A DNA stretch of 64,000 nucleotides from Archegozetes longisetosus (Eukaryota; Arthropoda; Arachnida; Sarcoptiformes; Trhypochthoniidae), in contig JAEMBT020000005.1 in assembly GCA_018873245.2 (NCBI GenBank), positions 7,550,001 to 7,614,000 on the forward strand. The letters run 5' to 3'. Numbering within the stretch: the stretch's first letter is position 1; the number at the start of each line of letters is the position of its first letter. Shown here one piece after another: positions 11,276 through 23,500 of this stretch. The position numbers and the translations under genes are program-made. The notes below the pieces were generated by a model. The model made no database searches and was not told the DNA's origin. It saw only the letters and a list, made by a program, of their open reading frames with translations.

Positions 11276-12577
11276 CTTTCAGTATATCGTCTTAATGGAA
11301 AATCTATTGATATTTGAATACTTAGTAAATTTTCAACTCAAACTCATTCATTTTTGATCATTCGAATTCTTTCTAATTTTTAATATTGTTTCAATTACGC
11401 AATCAAAACAGAAAACATCATTTAATACTTAAAAACAAATGGAAATTTCAGTTCAGATATGAATTAGACGATAATTTGAATTAGAAATTCTTTTAATATA
11501 TGAAAACTTGAATCACTTGATTGTACTAAATATTTGACAATCTATTAAATTTCAAACAAACGAGTTATTGACTCAAAATTAAAACAATATTCTTTAGAAA
11601 TAAACATCAAAATAAAATGCAATGGCATTGAATTGAAGGACGTTTGAACAAATATTTAGTGATTTGACCTACACTAAAATCCTTGAAATGACAACATGAA
11701 AAATAGCTTGGACATAATATTCTAAATGAAATGCACTAAAATCAAATACCTTTTAATAATTTCAATACGTGCTGTAAATGATTCTGCAAATTGCAATCTC
11801 AATGATTTATTCAATAATCATCTGGATTTTATGATAAAAATTTAGTATTCAATGATTCAAATACTTGAAAAGTTGTTGAACTTTGTCTCCCAATCGATAT
11901 GTGTTAAGTCATCTATGAATACAACGCTCTGAATATTACCGGTTTTTAAGATGTTATTCACTTTCAATTGTATTGATTTTTTGGTCTTTATTTTCTGTTT
12001 AAATTTTTAACAGAACTACAGAAAATTCAACAAAATATGTGCTTATGATGGTTTTAGCATTTTTTTGTGTCAGTTAAAAAAATACACGCCCTGAGAAGAA
12101 GGCTGATAGTTCAAAGTATAGCACAAGGTTTATTGCAAACTATCGTGACTTTCAGTTTATAAAATCGATATTTCAAATCAAGGGCTCTTTATTATTGATT
12201 AATCAATCAAATGAATCAAAAACTTTCAGTGAGTAACTTTTCTAACTTGCATTCAACGAAACCTTAATAAAAATTGATAAGTCAATCATGATAAAGACTA
12301 CAATGAATAATACAATTTGCTACCTAGATTTTAATTTAATTAATCTAATATTGGGTCACACGAAAATTGAATATTTTCTGCAATTACTTCGTTTGAATCT
12401 TGGAAATCATGATCAAACTCAAAACGAGTATTGTAGTAGCTTAAGTCAAAACCTAATCTTTGTGAATATTTAATCTATCTGATCAACTAATTGGTATAAT
12501 TTTCTATATTTAGAATCTCAAGTGCTCATTTTCTTGCATCAAAATCATAAGTTACAGATCCATTGATATACAGTACA
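11276..12577. other. AT-rich intergenic region, nothing recognised
   Basis: Long stretch of AT-rich DNA without a supported reading frame, RNA gene or repeat boundary. Confidence 0.5.
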
Positions 12578-13193
12578 TTTGTTAATTCTTGCCCAATGTA
12601 AGGGACTCGTAACATTAAAACAAAATTATAGATTTTTATTAACAATGTATCACTTTAGGAAGAAATCTTCAAATTTTTATGTCCTAAATTTTCATTATAT
12701 TATCTCAAATATTCCATGAATTACAACAGCTTAAAGTCATTAGTTAGAAATTTTCTATGGGAATTGCATTATAACAATTCTTAATTTTATTGATCTAAAA
12801 ATAACACTCACTCGAATATCCTATTTCAATAGAAGTTATGTCTTTCGCACTCACTTTACATTGAAATTTTAGTAATAACACTTCTAGATTGTTAATTTTA
12901 TAATTAAGCGCTCGTTTAAAACTAACTATGACGTGATATTTGAATTTACAATTCTATTTTGATAGTTATTACTTATTATAACTACAAAAAATTGTAACAA
13001 TGCAATTGCCACAGAAAAATTCTAACCTTTGACTTTAAGCTGTCGTAACTCTAAGAATATTTTATATAATTTTATGAAAATTTGGGACACAAAAATTTGA
13101 AGATTCCTTTGTAAATTAGTACTTAGCTCATAAAAATATATAATTTAGTTTTGGAGTTATAAGTCCTCGAACATCGGACACGAATTAACAAAC
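12578..13193. mobile_element. Foldback MITE with ~205-bp arms
   Basis: The segment 12578-12790 recurs as the reverse complement at 12990-13193. Shared words include AATCTTCAAATTTTT, ACAGCTTAAAGTCA and GTTAATTC at the ends. The arms are about 75-80% identical by eye with a roughly 200-bp spacer. No coding capacity. This is most simply an old non-autonomous DNA transposon of the foldback kind. Confidence 0.6.
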
Positions 13194-13378
13194 ATAATGC
13201 ATAAAATTAAACTCACTAATTTATACTGGTAAAACTTTGTTTCAATCCAATAATTGGAAATTTTATAGCAAATCAATATCCAGATGACTATCACATGAAA
13301 GAAAGTGTTCAACCATTTATTCATGAATTTATTACATTTAAATAGCTATAATAAAACTACTTACGTTTAAAATTATAA

Positions 13379-14340
13379 CTATGGTTTATAAGTAATTTGA
13401 GACAGAATTACGGAATAAGTAATGGTAGCGCTCAAGACTGTTAATACAAAACTTCGATTAATTTTAAACACTTTCCAACCTTGGAATATAACTACAGGCT
13501 TCTTAAGATTTACTAACAATGTTTTAGAAACAAAATCAAATTCATCACTGAATGATTATTATCACTATTATCACTATCAATGGTTATTAAATATATCAAA
13601 GGATGTGCTTCATGTGAGCTGTCACTCAATTCTGGAATCGAAAATGAAATCATACAGAATAACGTGATTATGTAAAGTACTCGAAAGCATATGTAGAATA
13701 TTACGAATAATTTTCCATTATTCGATTTAAATAACGAAATCAAATAATTAAAGTATTTGCACATATCGCTAATTAATACAAAATATGCAAGCATTATTGG
13801 TTTTGATAAAAGTTGTTCGATTCTATTTGCGCTTTCCGTGATAAGATAATGTTCTCGCTTGAAATCTTTCAAGCTTTCAACTGTTATAACATGTTCTATC
13901 AAACTATTATTCAATTCTCGAAATTCATTTGTGAAACAGTTGCACATAAGTGTACAGAAAATGTACATAAAAGTTAACAAAATTATTGTTGCGAAGTAAT
14001 AGTTTATACAATCAACAAAATACAGTAAGACTGCTAATTCTTTTTAAACTCAAACTCAGTGCCATTTGTGAAAATTTTATAGTAAATGGGAATAAAATTC
14101 CATTTTTTAGTCAATCCAACTCTTATGTTTTCGAGTATAATAACAGATAACACGACGAATCAACCTATCATTGTGTATATTTTTACTATGAATGGCAACT
14201 TTCGATTATTTTTAATAAATTTATAAATTTTTAACTGGAAATCCATGAATTTCTCGATATTGGCCATTAATAGAACAACACCAACTGATGTCCAACCTTG
14301 AACGTTGAGAATGTGTTATAAGTTGAGAAAGAGGGCGAAG
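13379..14340 (-). pseudogene. Gustatory receptor pseudogene
   Basis: A minus-strand frame of about 155 codons (13980-13513) matches the central and C-terminal part of the receptors at 21.2, 38.0 and 41.4 kb: EHYLITESANRI, LLSKPIMLAYFVLISDMCK and the LSDSSHEA block line up with theirs. After a one-base shift near 13520 the last helix continues to 13379, ending TYSVILSQIT, which fits the TYxxxxxQ receptor signature. Upstream (13981-14340) fragments of the N-terminal half remain with in-frame stops. It is more diverged than the other three copies, so it is an older duplicate. Non-functional. Confidence 0.75.
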
Positions 14341-17039
14341 ATTCACTTTTATTAGTCATTATGACTACTTCTTGCATAATCATTCGCATAATTGCTGCCA
14401 AACATAATGAATTTGCTATGAATCTTCATACTTTATGCCATCCTTTTGATGGTTTATTTGCCATTTTGAATCCAATGAACTGTAATGAACATAATAAAGG
14501 ATTAAAAGATGACATTCGAAAGTTTTACCTTTCGATATTCATTTTAATCACTATTCAACTAATCTTATAGGTTATGACTATTTTAAGTTTCAAAGCAGTT
14601 TGTGAGTCAAACAACTGATCAATTTCTTTTATAACTTATGCATTCTATAGTTTGTGCGCAAAGAATCATTTCATTGATAAAAAATTAACATTACTTGAGA
14701 TAATGACGTGGCTACTAGCGACAAAATTATGGTATATCTGAAGAAACTGAATTGTTATTGTATTATCGTCTGAGTGAGAATTCAATCGATTTTTCAATTG
14801 ACAATTAGTTTATCAATAAATATTTGATTGAAATCTGAAATTGATCTTTGCCAAACTTATTGCATTTTCTTAGCAGTTAAGCTAGACGTTAAAACTCTTT
14901 ATGCACGTATTGTTGCATGAAATATTGTATGAACTAGAGGATAACATTTTATCAAAAAGTTTATTACTGTACTTTACTGTTTTGGGTTATAACAGTAATT
15001 AAATGTTTTGCTGAAAAAAACAAGATAAGCGATTGCTATACGTTTTTAGAGAAAAAAGGCTTCAAAGTTTCGCGTTAGTCTCTCAATCGGTCTTAGTTGT
15101 TTTGCTAAACGGAATTAAATTTTTCAATTGAAAGCCACCACGAAATTAAAAAAATAAGTAAAGCGAAGTTCGAATTTTCTAAACCCACCAATAGTGCAAA
15201 AAATCAGTTAAGCGAACTTGTTTTTCCATCAAAGCATTTAATTACTAGACTTTACTGAAAATTACTGAAATTCTATTGGAATATATAATACAGTATTATT
15301 TCCTAATAAATCGTAATTAAACCGCAATAAAAGCATTTTATCAACACTTCCGGGGTCGGGCTTTGAACGAATTTTACATAAGGTTAAATTTGAATAATTG
15401 AGATTGCGTTCGCTTGAGAGATTAGTTAGGGGTATTGAAAAAAGTTTGATGACCAATTTTGAGATTCTCGAAAAGTATCTCTACACTCTATCCAATAATT
15501 ACAGGATGTGAAACATTTAAATGTTGACCAGAAATATCGCAGTTACTTTCAGACATAATCAAACTTATAATTTAAGTATATGATATAAACAGATAAATTT
15601 ATTAAAACAATTTAACAGTGCTCTCAGATTTGACGCCTACTTTTCCCTTGCAATCCCCTTTCAATGCCTCGACACAAACATAAACTACGACTCAGTAAAA
15701 ATATGCCCACAAACAAAAAATATATATACAAGCTTTCATTCAATCACTCGTTTAAACTTCTCTGAATTTAACTTTTAATTGTAAGTTAATTGCGATTTCT
15801 CAGAAGTACCATTATATGGTGGTCGATTTTCACGATATTAGTATCGTTCGAAACATCTTTCAGAGTACTTTCAATCGGTTGTGCAAAAACATTATTAAAA
15901 AAGAAAATTAAACTAAATTAAATTAAATTAAAAAAATGTAACCCGACCCGCTCTTGAACCCACACCCGTGAGGCTAATTTGTACTTGCAATTTAACTTGC
16001 TATTCCATCGAAAGATACATTGATGCATAGCATTATTTCATATTATATCGTTTTAGGCATATTCTTATTTCTATGTGCGAGGGAAAAAACGAGGGGTTAT
16101 CGAGAGAAAGCAAGAAATCTCTGTGTTTTCCTTGCAATGCGAGGAAAAGCGAGGAAATTGCTCGCTTTCTGAGAGCACTGCAATTTAATAATGTCCATGA
16201 AAAAATAGTATAAACACGTGCTTGTAAAGTTTTGCGCTAAAAATATGCGTAATGCATAAGTTTGTGTTTTTCAGCAAAGTTCAGCAAACAGTATTCTTCA
16301 GTAAAGTACGAAATACTGTACTTTACCACTGATTTCTCCTACTGTACTATACTGTACTAAACAATAACAGTATTTTTCAGTAAATGACAGTAATAGTACA
16401 GTGATATCAAACTTTAGTATGAACCTTTTTTAATGGTATGTTTTATTAGTAAATGATTTACATCTGTTAAACATTTATTACTTTAACAGGATCATGACTC
16501 AGAAATTTACAGTACAAGGAACTGCAAACTGCAACCTTTTATTTATATTTGCAAATTTGCAAAAATTTAAAGTTTCAAGTCTAATGCATAATGCAGATAA
16601 GTTATTAATAAGAACGATTTTATAGAATAGATGAAAGCCCATTATGTAGATAATTTTGTTGATTGCTTAAGTATCGACCTAAAATGCTTTAATGCATATC
16701 AGACAATCTTTTATTTTGTTTCATTTAGCGCTTATTAAGCATGCCGAACTATAAATCAAAAGCAATTTTTATTAGAGTAATTTAAGATAACACTTTGTTT
16801 GATTCGATAATAACACTATAGTATCTGTAGAATATATTTGAATATATTTGATGGCATTGATTCTTTGAATTTCTTTGATTTAACAAAAAACAATATTTAC
16901 CATCATATAAAGTTATTTTATTGATTTCAAAATTTTATCTACTTAATTTTTCCAAATTTAGATATAAGACTTAATTTTATCGAAAATCATGGCCAAATAA
17001 AAAATTTTTATTAAAAGATTAGAATCAATAAGAATATTT
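14341..17039. repeat. Intergenic DNA with scattered TACTGT repeats
   Basis: No gene was recognised. Around 14964-15030 and 16275-16415 the words TACTGTACTTTACTGT, TTTACTGAAAA and TTTGCTGAAAAA recur in inverted orientation, so the 1.45 kb between may be a degraded inverted-repeat element. A similar motif occurs at 15240-15300. A purine-rich patch with repeated GCGAGGAAA words lies at 16080-16160. The remainder is featureless AT-rich DNA. Confidence 0.35.
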
Positions 17040-18053
17040 TTCATTAAATGCCAGAAAGCCTTATCAAATTTGTCATGCCTTTTCTACTGTATATTACACT
17101 TTTCTGCAATACACACCTGAAATATAGACGTCGTCGAATCTAAGGCTGGCAATGAGTTCAAAATCTGGGTATAAATAGGATATATTGAATCACTGGACAT
17201 GAGATATGGACCAAATACAAAATCTGGATATTCCGATGGCGGATAACTTTTATAACTGATATACCATTTGGAAGATCTGAATCTGTGCGGTTTTATCCAT
17301 TCCCAATGTTCCAAAAATAGTTTTTTGTACACTTCCCATATTATGAATAAATTGATTTAGTGAATTTGGATTAACTAAAATATCGTCATCAGTTTTCATT
17401 ATAAATTTAACATTTTTGCAATAAAATAGGGTCCAACGCAATATTCCGATAGCTTTTAGAGTGCAGTTATAGTAACTGTCGATAAAATCCCATTGAATTA
17501 TATCATTAAATTTTTTGTCTTCTTTTAGAACACGCCATTGTACTCTTTTAGAACGAGATGAGCCCAAAATAAAAAGCATTTTTGTCTTACTATTCTCGCC
17601 ATTAATATTTTGAGCCCAAGTGCTGCGAATCGCTTCCCGTTGTTTGAAAGCATCCACTCGAGAAAATACAAATATCAGTGAATCTAAATCGATCCCAAAA
17701 TTTCGGCCACAAAAATTCAATTTATTGACTTTAAAGAACGAAGTATATCTAACCAAATCAGCATAAATTAGTTTATCACTGAGTGTATTTGATTTCTTAG
17801 ATATATATCTCCAAAGTCTAGTCGACTCAATTCTCAATAAATTTTTAAGTACTAAATGATTATCTTCACTGGCATTTGTACTTCTAACAATAGCTTCTAA
17901 TACACCTAAATCAGATTTTCTCTGAAGTTTCAATATAATTGCTTGATGGTCAAAATTGAAAGTTAATACAAAGTTTTGAATGAGGATATTATATATTATC
18001 AGAACTGAGATGGCAAAAGCGATTAGAAGCAGAAATGACTTCAATAACATCAT
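17040..18053 (-). pseudogene. GT31 beta-1,3-galactosyltransferase-like pseudogene
   Basis: The frame opens at ATG 18053 with a signal-anchor helix (residues about 5-27), as in type II Golgi enzymes. It runs through conserved GT31 segments: LIFVFSRVDAFKQREAIRSTW, MLFILGSS, and the metal-binding MKTDDDILVNP (DxD motif). About 17300 the frame shifts; the matching continuation (SYPPSEYPDF, SSDSIYPIYTQ) is in another frame to 17084. The conserved DDVYISG block is in a third frame near 17130. The final 50 or so residues of the intact paralogue at 52558-53697 are missing or degenerate. GT31 enzymes add galactose or N-acetylhexosamine to glycans; this copy cannot make a full enzyme. Confidence 0.75.
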
Positions 18054-18055
18054 GA

Positions 18056-19259
18056 TTACTTAATATACAGTATTTAGATCAATATACAGTACAAGTTTAA
18101 TAAATGTTATGCGTTAAGTTATTTTACTTAGACGAAAATTTTTCTAACAAATTTAATAAAGAAGATTGTTTTATGAGCTTCATCACGTGTATATCGTACA
18201 GTGTGTCTTGAAAGTCTTTAATGCAAATGTTTTACATTATTTGAATTTCATTTATTTAATACTCACAACAGAGTCAGTTAAATAGTTTTTTATTTCCAAT
18301 TTCACACTTTGAGTTCGAAAACATAGCAACAAAACAGTATTTGTTTGAGTATAATCTAAGTATTAAGAAAAACGCAAGTTTATAATGAAATAAATACTTT
18401 TCATAGTAAGCGAACTTTTCAGACATACTATATAATATAAACCATAATTTTATGACTTATATAATCAGATATTGTTTATTTTACACTCATTTAATTACAT
18501 TACACACTTGCATGGTTTAGCTCAAAACATAACGTGACAAAACTTGATCTATGGAAACATGATCATGCATTTAAATCTAGAACTATTGGTTTTTGCGATT
18601 AAAATAGAAACAAAGGAAAGTACTTGCTTAAGGCACAAAATGCAATTAAATTTCTTGTTGAATTTCAAGTATAAACTTATAAATAATAGGCTGAAGATGT
18701 AAAATATGATCATTTGTTATTGTGATATAAACATGTTTGCAATAAAACTTAAACAGTATCCGAGACAACGATGTTAGAATCACAACTGGAATGAGATCAT
18801 TCTTAACAAGTGTATTAGTATTTATGATTAAATAGGGTTCATGACAATAATGGCACTAAGTATAAAAACAGTAACAAATGGATCGATATCTACTATGTTT
18901 TCAAATGTAAAGTGGTGGAAATTTATTTTTGCCTGTCGAAGCTTTCATTAATTAATAATTTTTATAAGAAGATGTCATTTCAATCGTTTATTGAAAGCTT
19001 CATTGAAAGCTTTAATGAAAGCTTCGACAGGCAAAAATAAATTTCCACAACTTTACATTTAATGCGTTTAGTAAGTATAATTTAAAGTAGACTTTCATTC
19101 AAACTAGAAAGCTTCTAATTAGTTCTTAGTATTTTAGGTATAGATTAACAGTTAATTCACTTCATTTGATTCAAACTCGGAAAAATAACTAATTTAAACA
19201 GATCATTAACATTTACGCAATTTTTCAGCCAAAAAACGGTTTCGATACTAGAGTACAGA
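18056..19259. other. AT-rich intergenic region upstream of the GT31 pseudogene
   Basis: No gene was recognised. The only structured element is the inverted repeat at 18904-19059, listed separately. Confidence 0.5.
18904..19059. repeat. Inverted repeat with ~47-bp arms
   Basis: Arms at 18904-18950 and 19013-19059 are nearly perfect reverse complements, containing TTTATTTTTGCCTGTCGAAG. The spacer of about 60 bp contains further GAAAGCTT(C/T)A(T/A)TGAAAGC units. It could be a small MITE or a hairpin-forming site; no target duplication is clear. Confidence 0.6.
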
Positions 19260-19529
19260 AAATATGATCTTTTAGTTTATTTATTTATTAAATAATCTAT
19301 TGATTGTCATATCCTAATATGATATTTTCTATATATCCTTACATTACATAGTGATTAGTGTATGTATATTTTCAGAAATAAGTTTTATTAGACATAATTA
19401 ACAATCATGAATTAAAACTAAAAATAGTTTTTCGTGTTAAAACAAGATAATTTGATCATGATGTATTTAATTCATCGTAATAATTGTTACACATAAATAG
19501 GATCATACAGGATCGTATTTCAAATATAG

Positions 19530-20117
19530 TTATTGTTCTACTTTTGTTTTTTCAATTTGATTAATTAAGCCTAATGATATATTGTTAAGCGCCTCACTTT
19601 CATTCTTAAGACGTCGAATCTGTTCTTTTTGTTGTTTTAATTCCTTGTTAACTAAAACAAGTTCTTCTTCACATAGTTTCCATTTAGAAAACTTGACGAT
19701 AAGCATCAATTGTTTAAAATCGACATTGAAATTGTAGTGAGCAATTCTTTTACTGATATAAGTGTTATATTTGAGAAAAACACTTATGAGAACATAGCAA
19801 ATGAGAACCAAGTAAGTCAATCTGTTAGTCACCATCAATTCTTGGACTGTCCGACCCTCATGTAATTCGATACCATATTTGGTGAGCCAGTTCTGAATAA
19901 TGGCGTAATTGCCTCTAATCTTATTATCCATTTGTTCGTTGAAAACATTTTCAAATTTTTCAATAATAGCCACGAAAACAGTTCCGTCTCTAAAAATGTT
20001 GTCATACAATGAATTAATTGCTTTTAATTCACATTTAAGGCTAGATAATAATCTGTTTATTATTTGACAACATGTTATATCAACCATTAAATTGATTTGA
20101 TCGTTGTTTGAATCCAT
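19530..20117 (-). CDS. Unrecognised protein with C-terminal coiled coil, copy 1 (195 aa)
   Basis: A single-exon frame opens at ATG 20117. Residues about 1-110 are a compact, possibly helical domain containing IFRDGTVFVAIIEKF and NYAIIQNWLTKYGIEL; the DGxxF...NWLxxYGI pattern faintly recalls calponin-homology domains, but I am not confident. A hydrophobic stretch (about 100-115, LVLICYVLISVFL) follows. Residues about 148-190 are a charged coiled coil (LKQQKEQIRRLKNESEAL). The copy at 36361-36939 differs by only a few residues before its last codons. Function unknown; nearly identical duplicates imply a recent duplication, not necessarily selection. Confidence 0.5.
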   Translation of the reverse strand: MDSNNDQINLMVDITCCQIINRLLSSLKCELKAINSLYDNIFRDGTVFVAIIEKFENVFNEQMDNKIRGNYAIIQNWLTKYGIELHEGRTVQELMVTNRLTYLVLICYVLISVFLKYNTYISKRIAHYNFNVDFKQLMLIVKFSKWKLCEEELVLVNKELKQQKEQIRRLKNESEALNNISLGLINQIEKTKVEQ

Positions 20118-20799
20118 ATTTGAATTAAATGAGACACAAAAAAGCTTATGTCACATCAGTTGTATTACTGCTTATGGTAATAATCTAAACAAAAGTTATA
20201 TCTTATCACAAACACCATAAACACAGTTTAATTCAATGATTAATTACAACGAATACGAAATACTTGAATGAAATACTTAACAGTACAATGCATTATATAA
20301 GAAGATAAGAATTTAGTCGGTCAGTGAATACAGATCTTTAACTTACAAGTTAATATTTTTATTGTTCAAAAAATTAAATTATAATTAGGATATTCAATGA
20401 GTAAATTCATATATTCTTATAATTAATATTTTTCTGTTAATTCGCGTTAACATTTAACGATATATTCATAAGTAATGGCTGAAAAAATTTTCTAATTCGA
20501 AATGTGATTTATATTTATTAATTGAATATGGAGGTTATTATTTATTTCATATTTGAAGAATTTGCAATAATCGTATTTTATAAGTGCGTAACTATTGTGA
20601 AAAGATGTTTTAAGTGTATGCAACAATGTGGACAAGCATTGAAAACCTGTTTGAATAATCATTAATAGATTACTCTTACAATTGTTTTAACCTCTAGAAA
20701 TAATATAAAAGATACGCGACTAGAATAAACTTTAATCTTCAGGATATTTGAAATATCAGTAAAACTCAAAATTTTTTGCGCATTATTACGAGAGTGAAA

Positions 20800-21063
20800 A
20801 TGTTTTATTATTTGATGAACCAGCAATTATTAATCAATTATATATTGACCCTCATTATCTATGATACCCTCCCATCTTTCGACCAACTTTTCAATCCCCC
20901 TCCTGAAATTTGGAATCTTTTAGCACATCTCCATAAATCTCGCAAATGCTCTTCGTGGTCAAACTGGCATTGGTTCCTTTTCGGAACTCATACAACATTA
21001 TATGCCTTATGTGAATCTCTTCGGAATCCATATTTAAAAATTAATTGTTTACTAATTATTTGA
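20800..21063 (+). CDS. Unrecognised 87-aa ORF, copy 1
   Basis: ATG at 20800 (earlier codons in the frame are not ATG) opens an 87-residue frame with one hydrophobic segment (about residues 10-22). A Trp/Pro-rich centre (PPPEIWNLL, WSNWHWFLF) and a hydrophobic C-terminus follow. The duplicate at 37621-37884 differs by two bases, one of them changing Ser to Pro. The third receptor unit has lost this region. It lies between divergent genes and has no recognised relatives; it may be a short peptide, an exon of something larger, or chance. Confidence 0.25.
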   Translation: MFYYLMNQQLLINYILTLIIYDTLPSFDQLFNPPPEIWNLLAHLHKSRKCSSWSNWHWFLFGTHTTLYALCESLRNPYLKINCLLII

Positions 21064-21208
21064 ACAAAATCAAAGATCAATAATGGGTTTTCATTAAAAA
21101 AAACGTAATTAATTTGTTTTTACTTTATATTTTTAAAAATGGATTTAAATTTTGATTTAACAAAATACACAAAAACCTTTGAGTTTTATTAATAATAGAA
21201 AAATATAG

Positions 21209-22372
21209 TTATTGGTTGCCAGTAATTTGTGAAATAACTACTGAATAAGTGAAAGTAGCGCTCAATACTGTTATGAGAAAACTACGATTTATAGGAAACA
21301 AGTGCCATCCATTCAATACAACGCTTGGTTTTCTTACATATGATAAAAATTTTGAAAAATGAAATAAGAATTTCTGATCAACATATCCACCAGATCTTAA
21401 CGAAATGGCATATAAATGATTGTAAGCATTATTAGAGCTGTCGCTCATTCTTGACATAGTTAACACGCTCCATATAAACAACACGAAAATATAGCTTAGG
21501 CGAAAAATCCTATGGATCACAAGAAAAAGCTTATTGTAATCAGAGACAGAGAGCGAAAATGTTAGCAATGCGTATTCGTTTTTACACATGTCCCCTATTA
21601 ATATAATATAAATTAATGCAATCGGTTTAGAGACCAAACTAGTCATACGATTCCCAATCTTTGTAATTTCATAGTGTTCCGATTGAAGTTGTCTTATTTT
21701 GTCTGAACTTGCAGATTCAAAACTAAAATTAGCCACTTTTGCGTTGAATTGTTCAAACGCGAACGTTAACTGTTGGCCAATTACTACACAGAATATACAC
21801 GAAAGAATCAATGGAGTGATAGTTGTGTGGCAATAAATAGTCAAATCAATTAAAAATACTGATATATCTAAATAATAGTTGTCTATTTGGGAAACAGTCT
21901 TTTTGTAAAAATAACATATATCTCCGACATTTCCAAAGAATAGTTGCCAATCATACTTGAGGCCGATACGAATTATTTCCAAGAGTATTGTCAATAAAGT
22001 AGTTAACCAACAAATAAACGTATATAATTTGACAGATCGCGAAAGTTTATCGCAAAAACTTCTATTCAATTCTAACTTTGATAGAATGTGTTGAAGCTCA
22101 TCTAATTCAGGCAATGTCTTTGTTACAAACAAAACGATTATGACCTTAAAAGTCACAAACATTGTTAAAGCAGTATATGAAAGGTGACTGTAACACGCGG
22201 CACATATTTGAAAAATAATAGCTCTTATAACCGAAATAAAATAGATAAAATTTATAAAAATTTTCCAGTAATAATACTTTTTGGATTGATTCGATTTGGA
22301 ATATCGAAATCCGGATAATATCATTGACATATGAAGAGGTTTGAAGTTTGGAGACCAATTTTTCTTCTCCAT
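21209..22372 (-). CDS. Gustatory receptor family seven-TM protein, copy 1 (387 aa)
   Basis: Intronless frame from ATG 22372 (a longer frame begins at a GTG and is unlikely). It encodes about seven hydrophobic helices, a Leu-rich N-terminal half (LPELDELQHILSKLELNRSF about 80-100) and a last helix with TYSVVISQ near residue 380, fitting the TYxxxxxQ(F) motif that defines arthropod gustatory receptors. These are inverted-topology ligand-gated cation channels in chemosensory neurons. Length 387 is normal for the family. No lesions seen. Copy 3 (41358-42521) is also full length; copy 2 is truncated. The ligand cannot be predicted. Confidence 0.8.
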   Translation of the reverse strand: MEKKNWSPNFKPLHMSMILSGFRYSKSNQSKKYYYWKIFINFIYFISVIRAIIFQICAACYSHLSYTALTMFVTFKVIIVLFVTKTLPELDELQHILSKLELNRSFCDKLSRSVKLYTFICWLTTLLTILLEIIRIGLKYDWQLFFGNVGDICYFYKKTVSQIDNYYLDISVFLIDLTIYCHTTITPLILSCIFCVVIGQQLTFAFEQFNAKVANFSFESASSDKIRQLQSEHYEITKIGNRMTSLVSKPIALIYIILIGDMCKNEYALLTFSLSVSDYNKLFLVIHRIFRLSYIFVLFIWSVLTMSRMSDSSNNAYNHLYAISLRSGGYVDQKFLFHFSKFLSYVRKPSVVLNGWHLFPINRSFLITVLSATFTYSVVISQITGNQ

Positions 22373-22599
22373 CTCACACAAATGGTATTTGTTCACAGAA
22401 TAAATTCAGTTAAAACTATATAAATTGTTCTTTACTGTAATTTTTATTGATTGGCAAGTATCGTAAAACCAATAACTTTTGTAAAAAGTATGCATTTATT
22501 CATAGATTATGTATCAGATATGAGAGCATTTAGTTGTCTTTGGTACATACTTCAGTTATAATCAGTAGTACAAAAAATATCAAACATTCATTGATCATG

Positions 22600-23366
22600 T
22601 TTTAAAATATGAACGGACTATAAAGATAATCACATAAATGGAACAAATTTAAGGGGAATGAGTCTTTCAATCTGCAATCTAATTTAACATATGAATAACA
22701 TGTTTTTGTCTGTGGAATTGAAAGGTTTGATTTCGTAATATTTATTTAGTGGATTTATGCATTTAAGTAAATTAAAACGTCTATCAAACTGTTGTGGAAG
22801 TCCGTTTTGTTAAATAAGTTGGATTCAGATTACGTTATAAACAATCAAACTAATGGCAAGAATTACGAAATTCGCGAAAGTTTACTTCGGCTTCAATTCA
22901 TTTTGAAGATCTATCAAAATCAGTTGTTTTTGTCAGAATTCGTCTGCAATCATTTGAATGCTATAAATCACGTTTGATTAAACTTATGATCAAAATTTTG
23001 AAATGAATAATTTAAGATATTATTCTTGAGACTTATTTGAAGATTAGCTCTTAAATATATTTAACAGATATTTTAACGAGAAATTATATACCAATTAATA
23101 TATGGTTGTTTTGTTACTCACCGAATGAATTTAAGTAGTTAATACAAGTTATTACTTAAAAGGTTCTATTTATTCAATGAGTAGAAAAATATTTGAACAT
23201 TATATTTTATTTTTTTCAAAATGTCAATTTAAACTTGTATTTGACAAAAAATTCGTTAATGAAACGCTCAAAACTTCCAGCCAAACATTTAATTTTAACC
23301 TGAGTTAGCTTCAACTAATCGCGAGTATAGGTGTGATTATAAAAACTGAACGATAAGCTGATTTTG
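22600..23366. repeat. Receptor upstream segment, source-like match of the copy captured at 43.7 kb
   Basis: This region upstream of the intact receptor is present in reverse complement at 43668-44430, inside a MULE-like element, at high identity. A 61-codon frame here (22792-22977) is also open in the inverted copy, but homologous DNA in the other units is broken, so I treat it as non-coding. Confidence 0.75.
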
Positions 23367-23370
23367 CTAT

Positions 23371-23500
23371 CACTACTACCCTATTAATACCTCTTATAAC
23401 AACGGTGGTTATATTAGCACTTTCTTTGACATAAGTTTATGAGATTTTTGTCGGAACTGTCACAATTGATCTGTTATAACAAGGCTTCTCTATATCAGGA
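23371..23500 (+). repeat. ~125-bp direct repeat, copy A
   Basis: Begins CTATCACTACTACCCTATTA and contains CTGTTATAAC near its end. A second copy at 35974-36096 lies immediately before unit 2, whereas this copy lies immediately after unit 1. The two therefore bracket the 12.5 kb segment carrying Tigger, the SINE and the monooxygenase gene. Confidence 0.6.

Larger units (their letters stand above)
19260..23366. repeat. Receptor-bearing duplicated unit, copy 1
   Basis: This 4.1 kb unit holds a coiled-coil gene (minus), an 87-residue ORF (plus) and an intact gustatory receptor (minus), plus about 1 kb of receptor upstream DNA. From 19270 to 22095 it is almost identical to 36100-38916. Its 22785-23290 portion matches 38930-39225 plus 40770-40920 in copy 2 and parts of 42970-49270 in copy 3. 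It lacks the mariner insertion found in the other two and so preserves the pre-integration site near 23138. Confidence 0.85.

Noticed and set aside
22792-22977. 61-codon frame also open at 44064-44249
   Set aside because: The second copy is the inverted fragment captured in the MULE-like element; the homologous DNA in units 2 and 3 is broken, so conservation reflects recent duplication.
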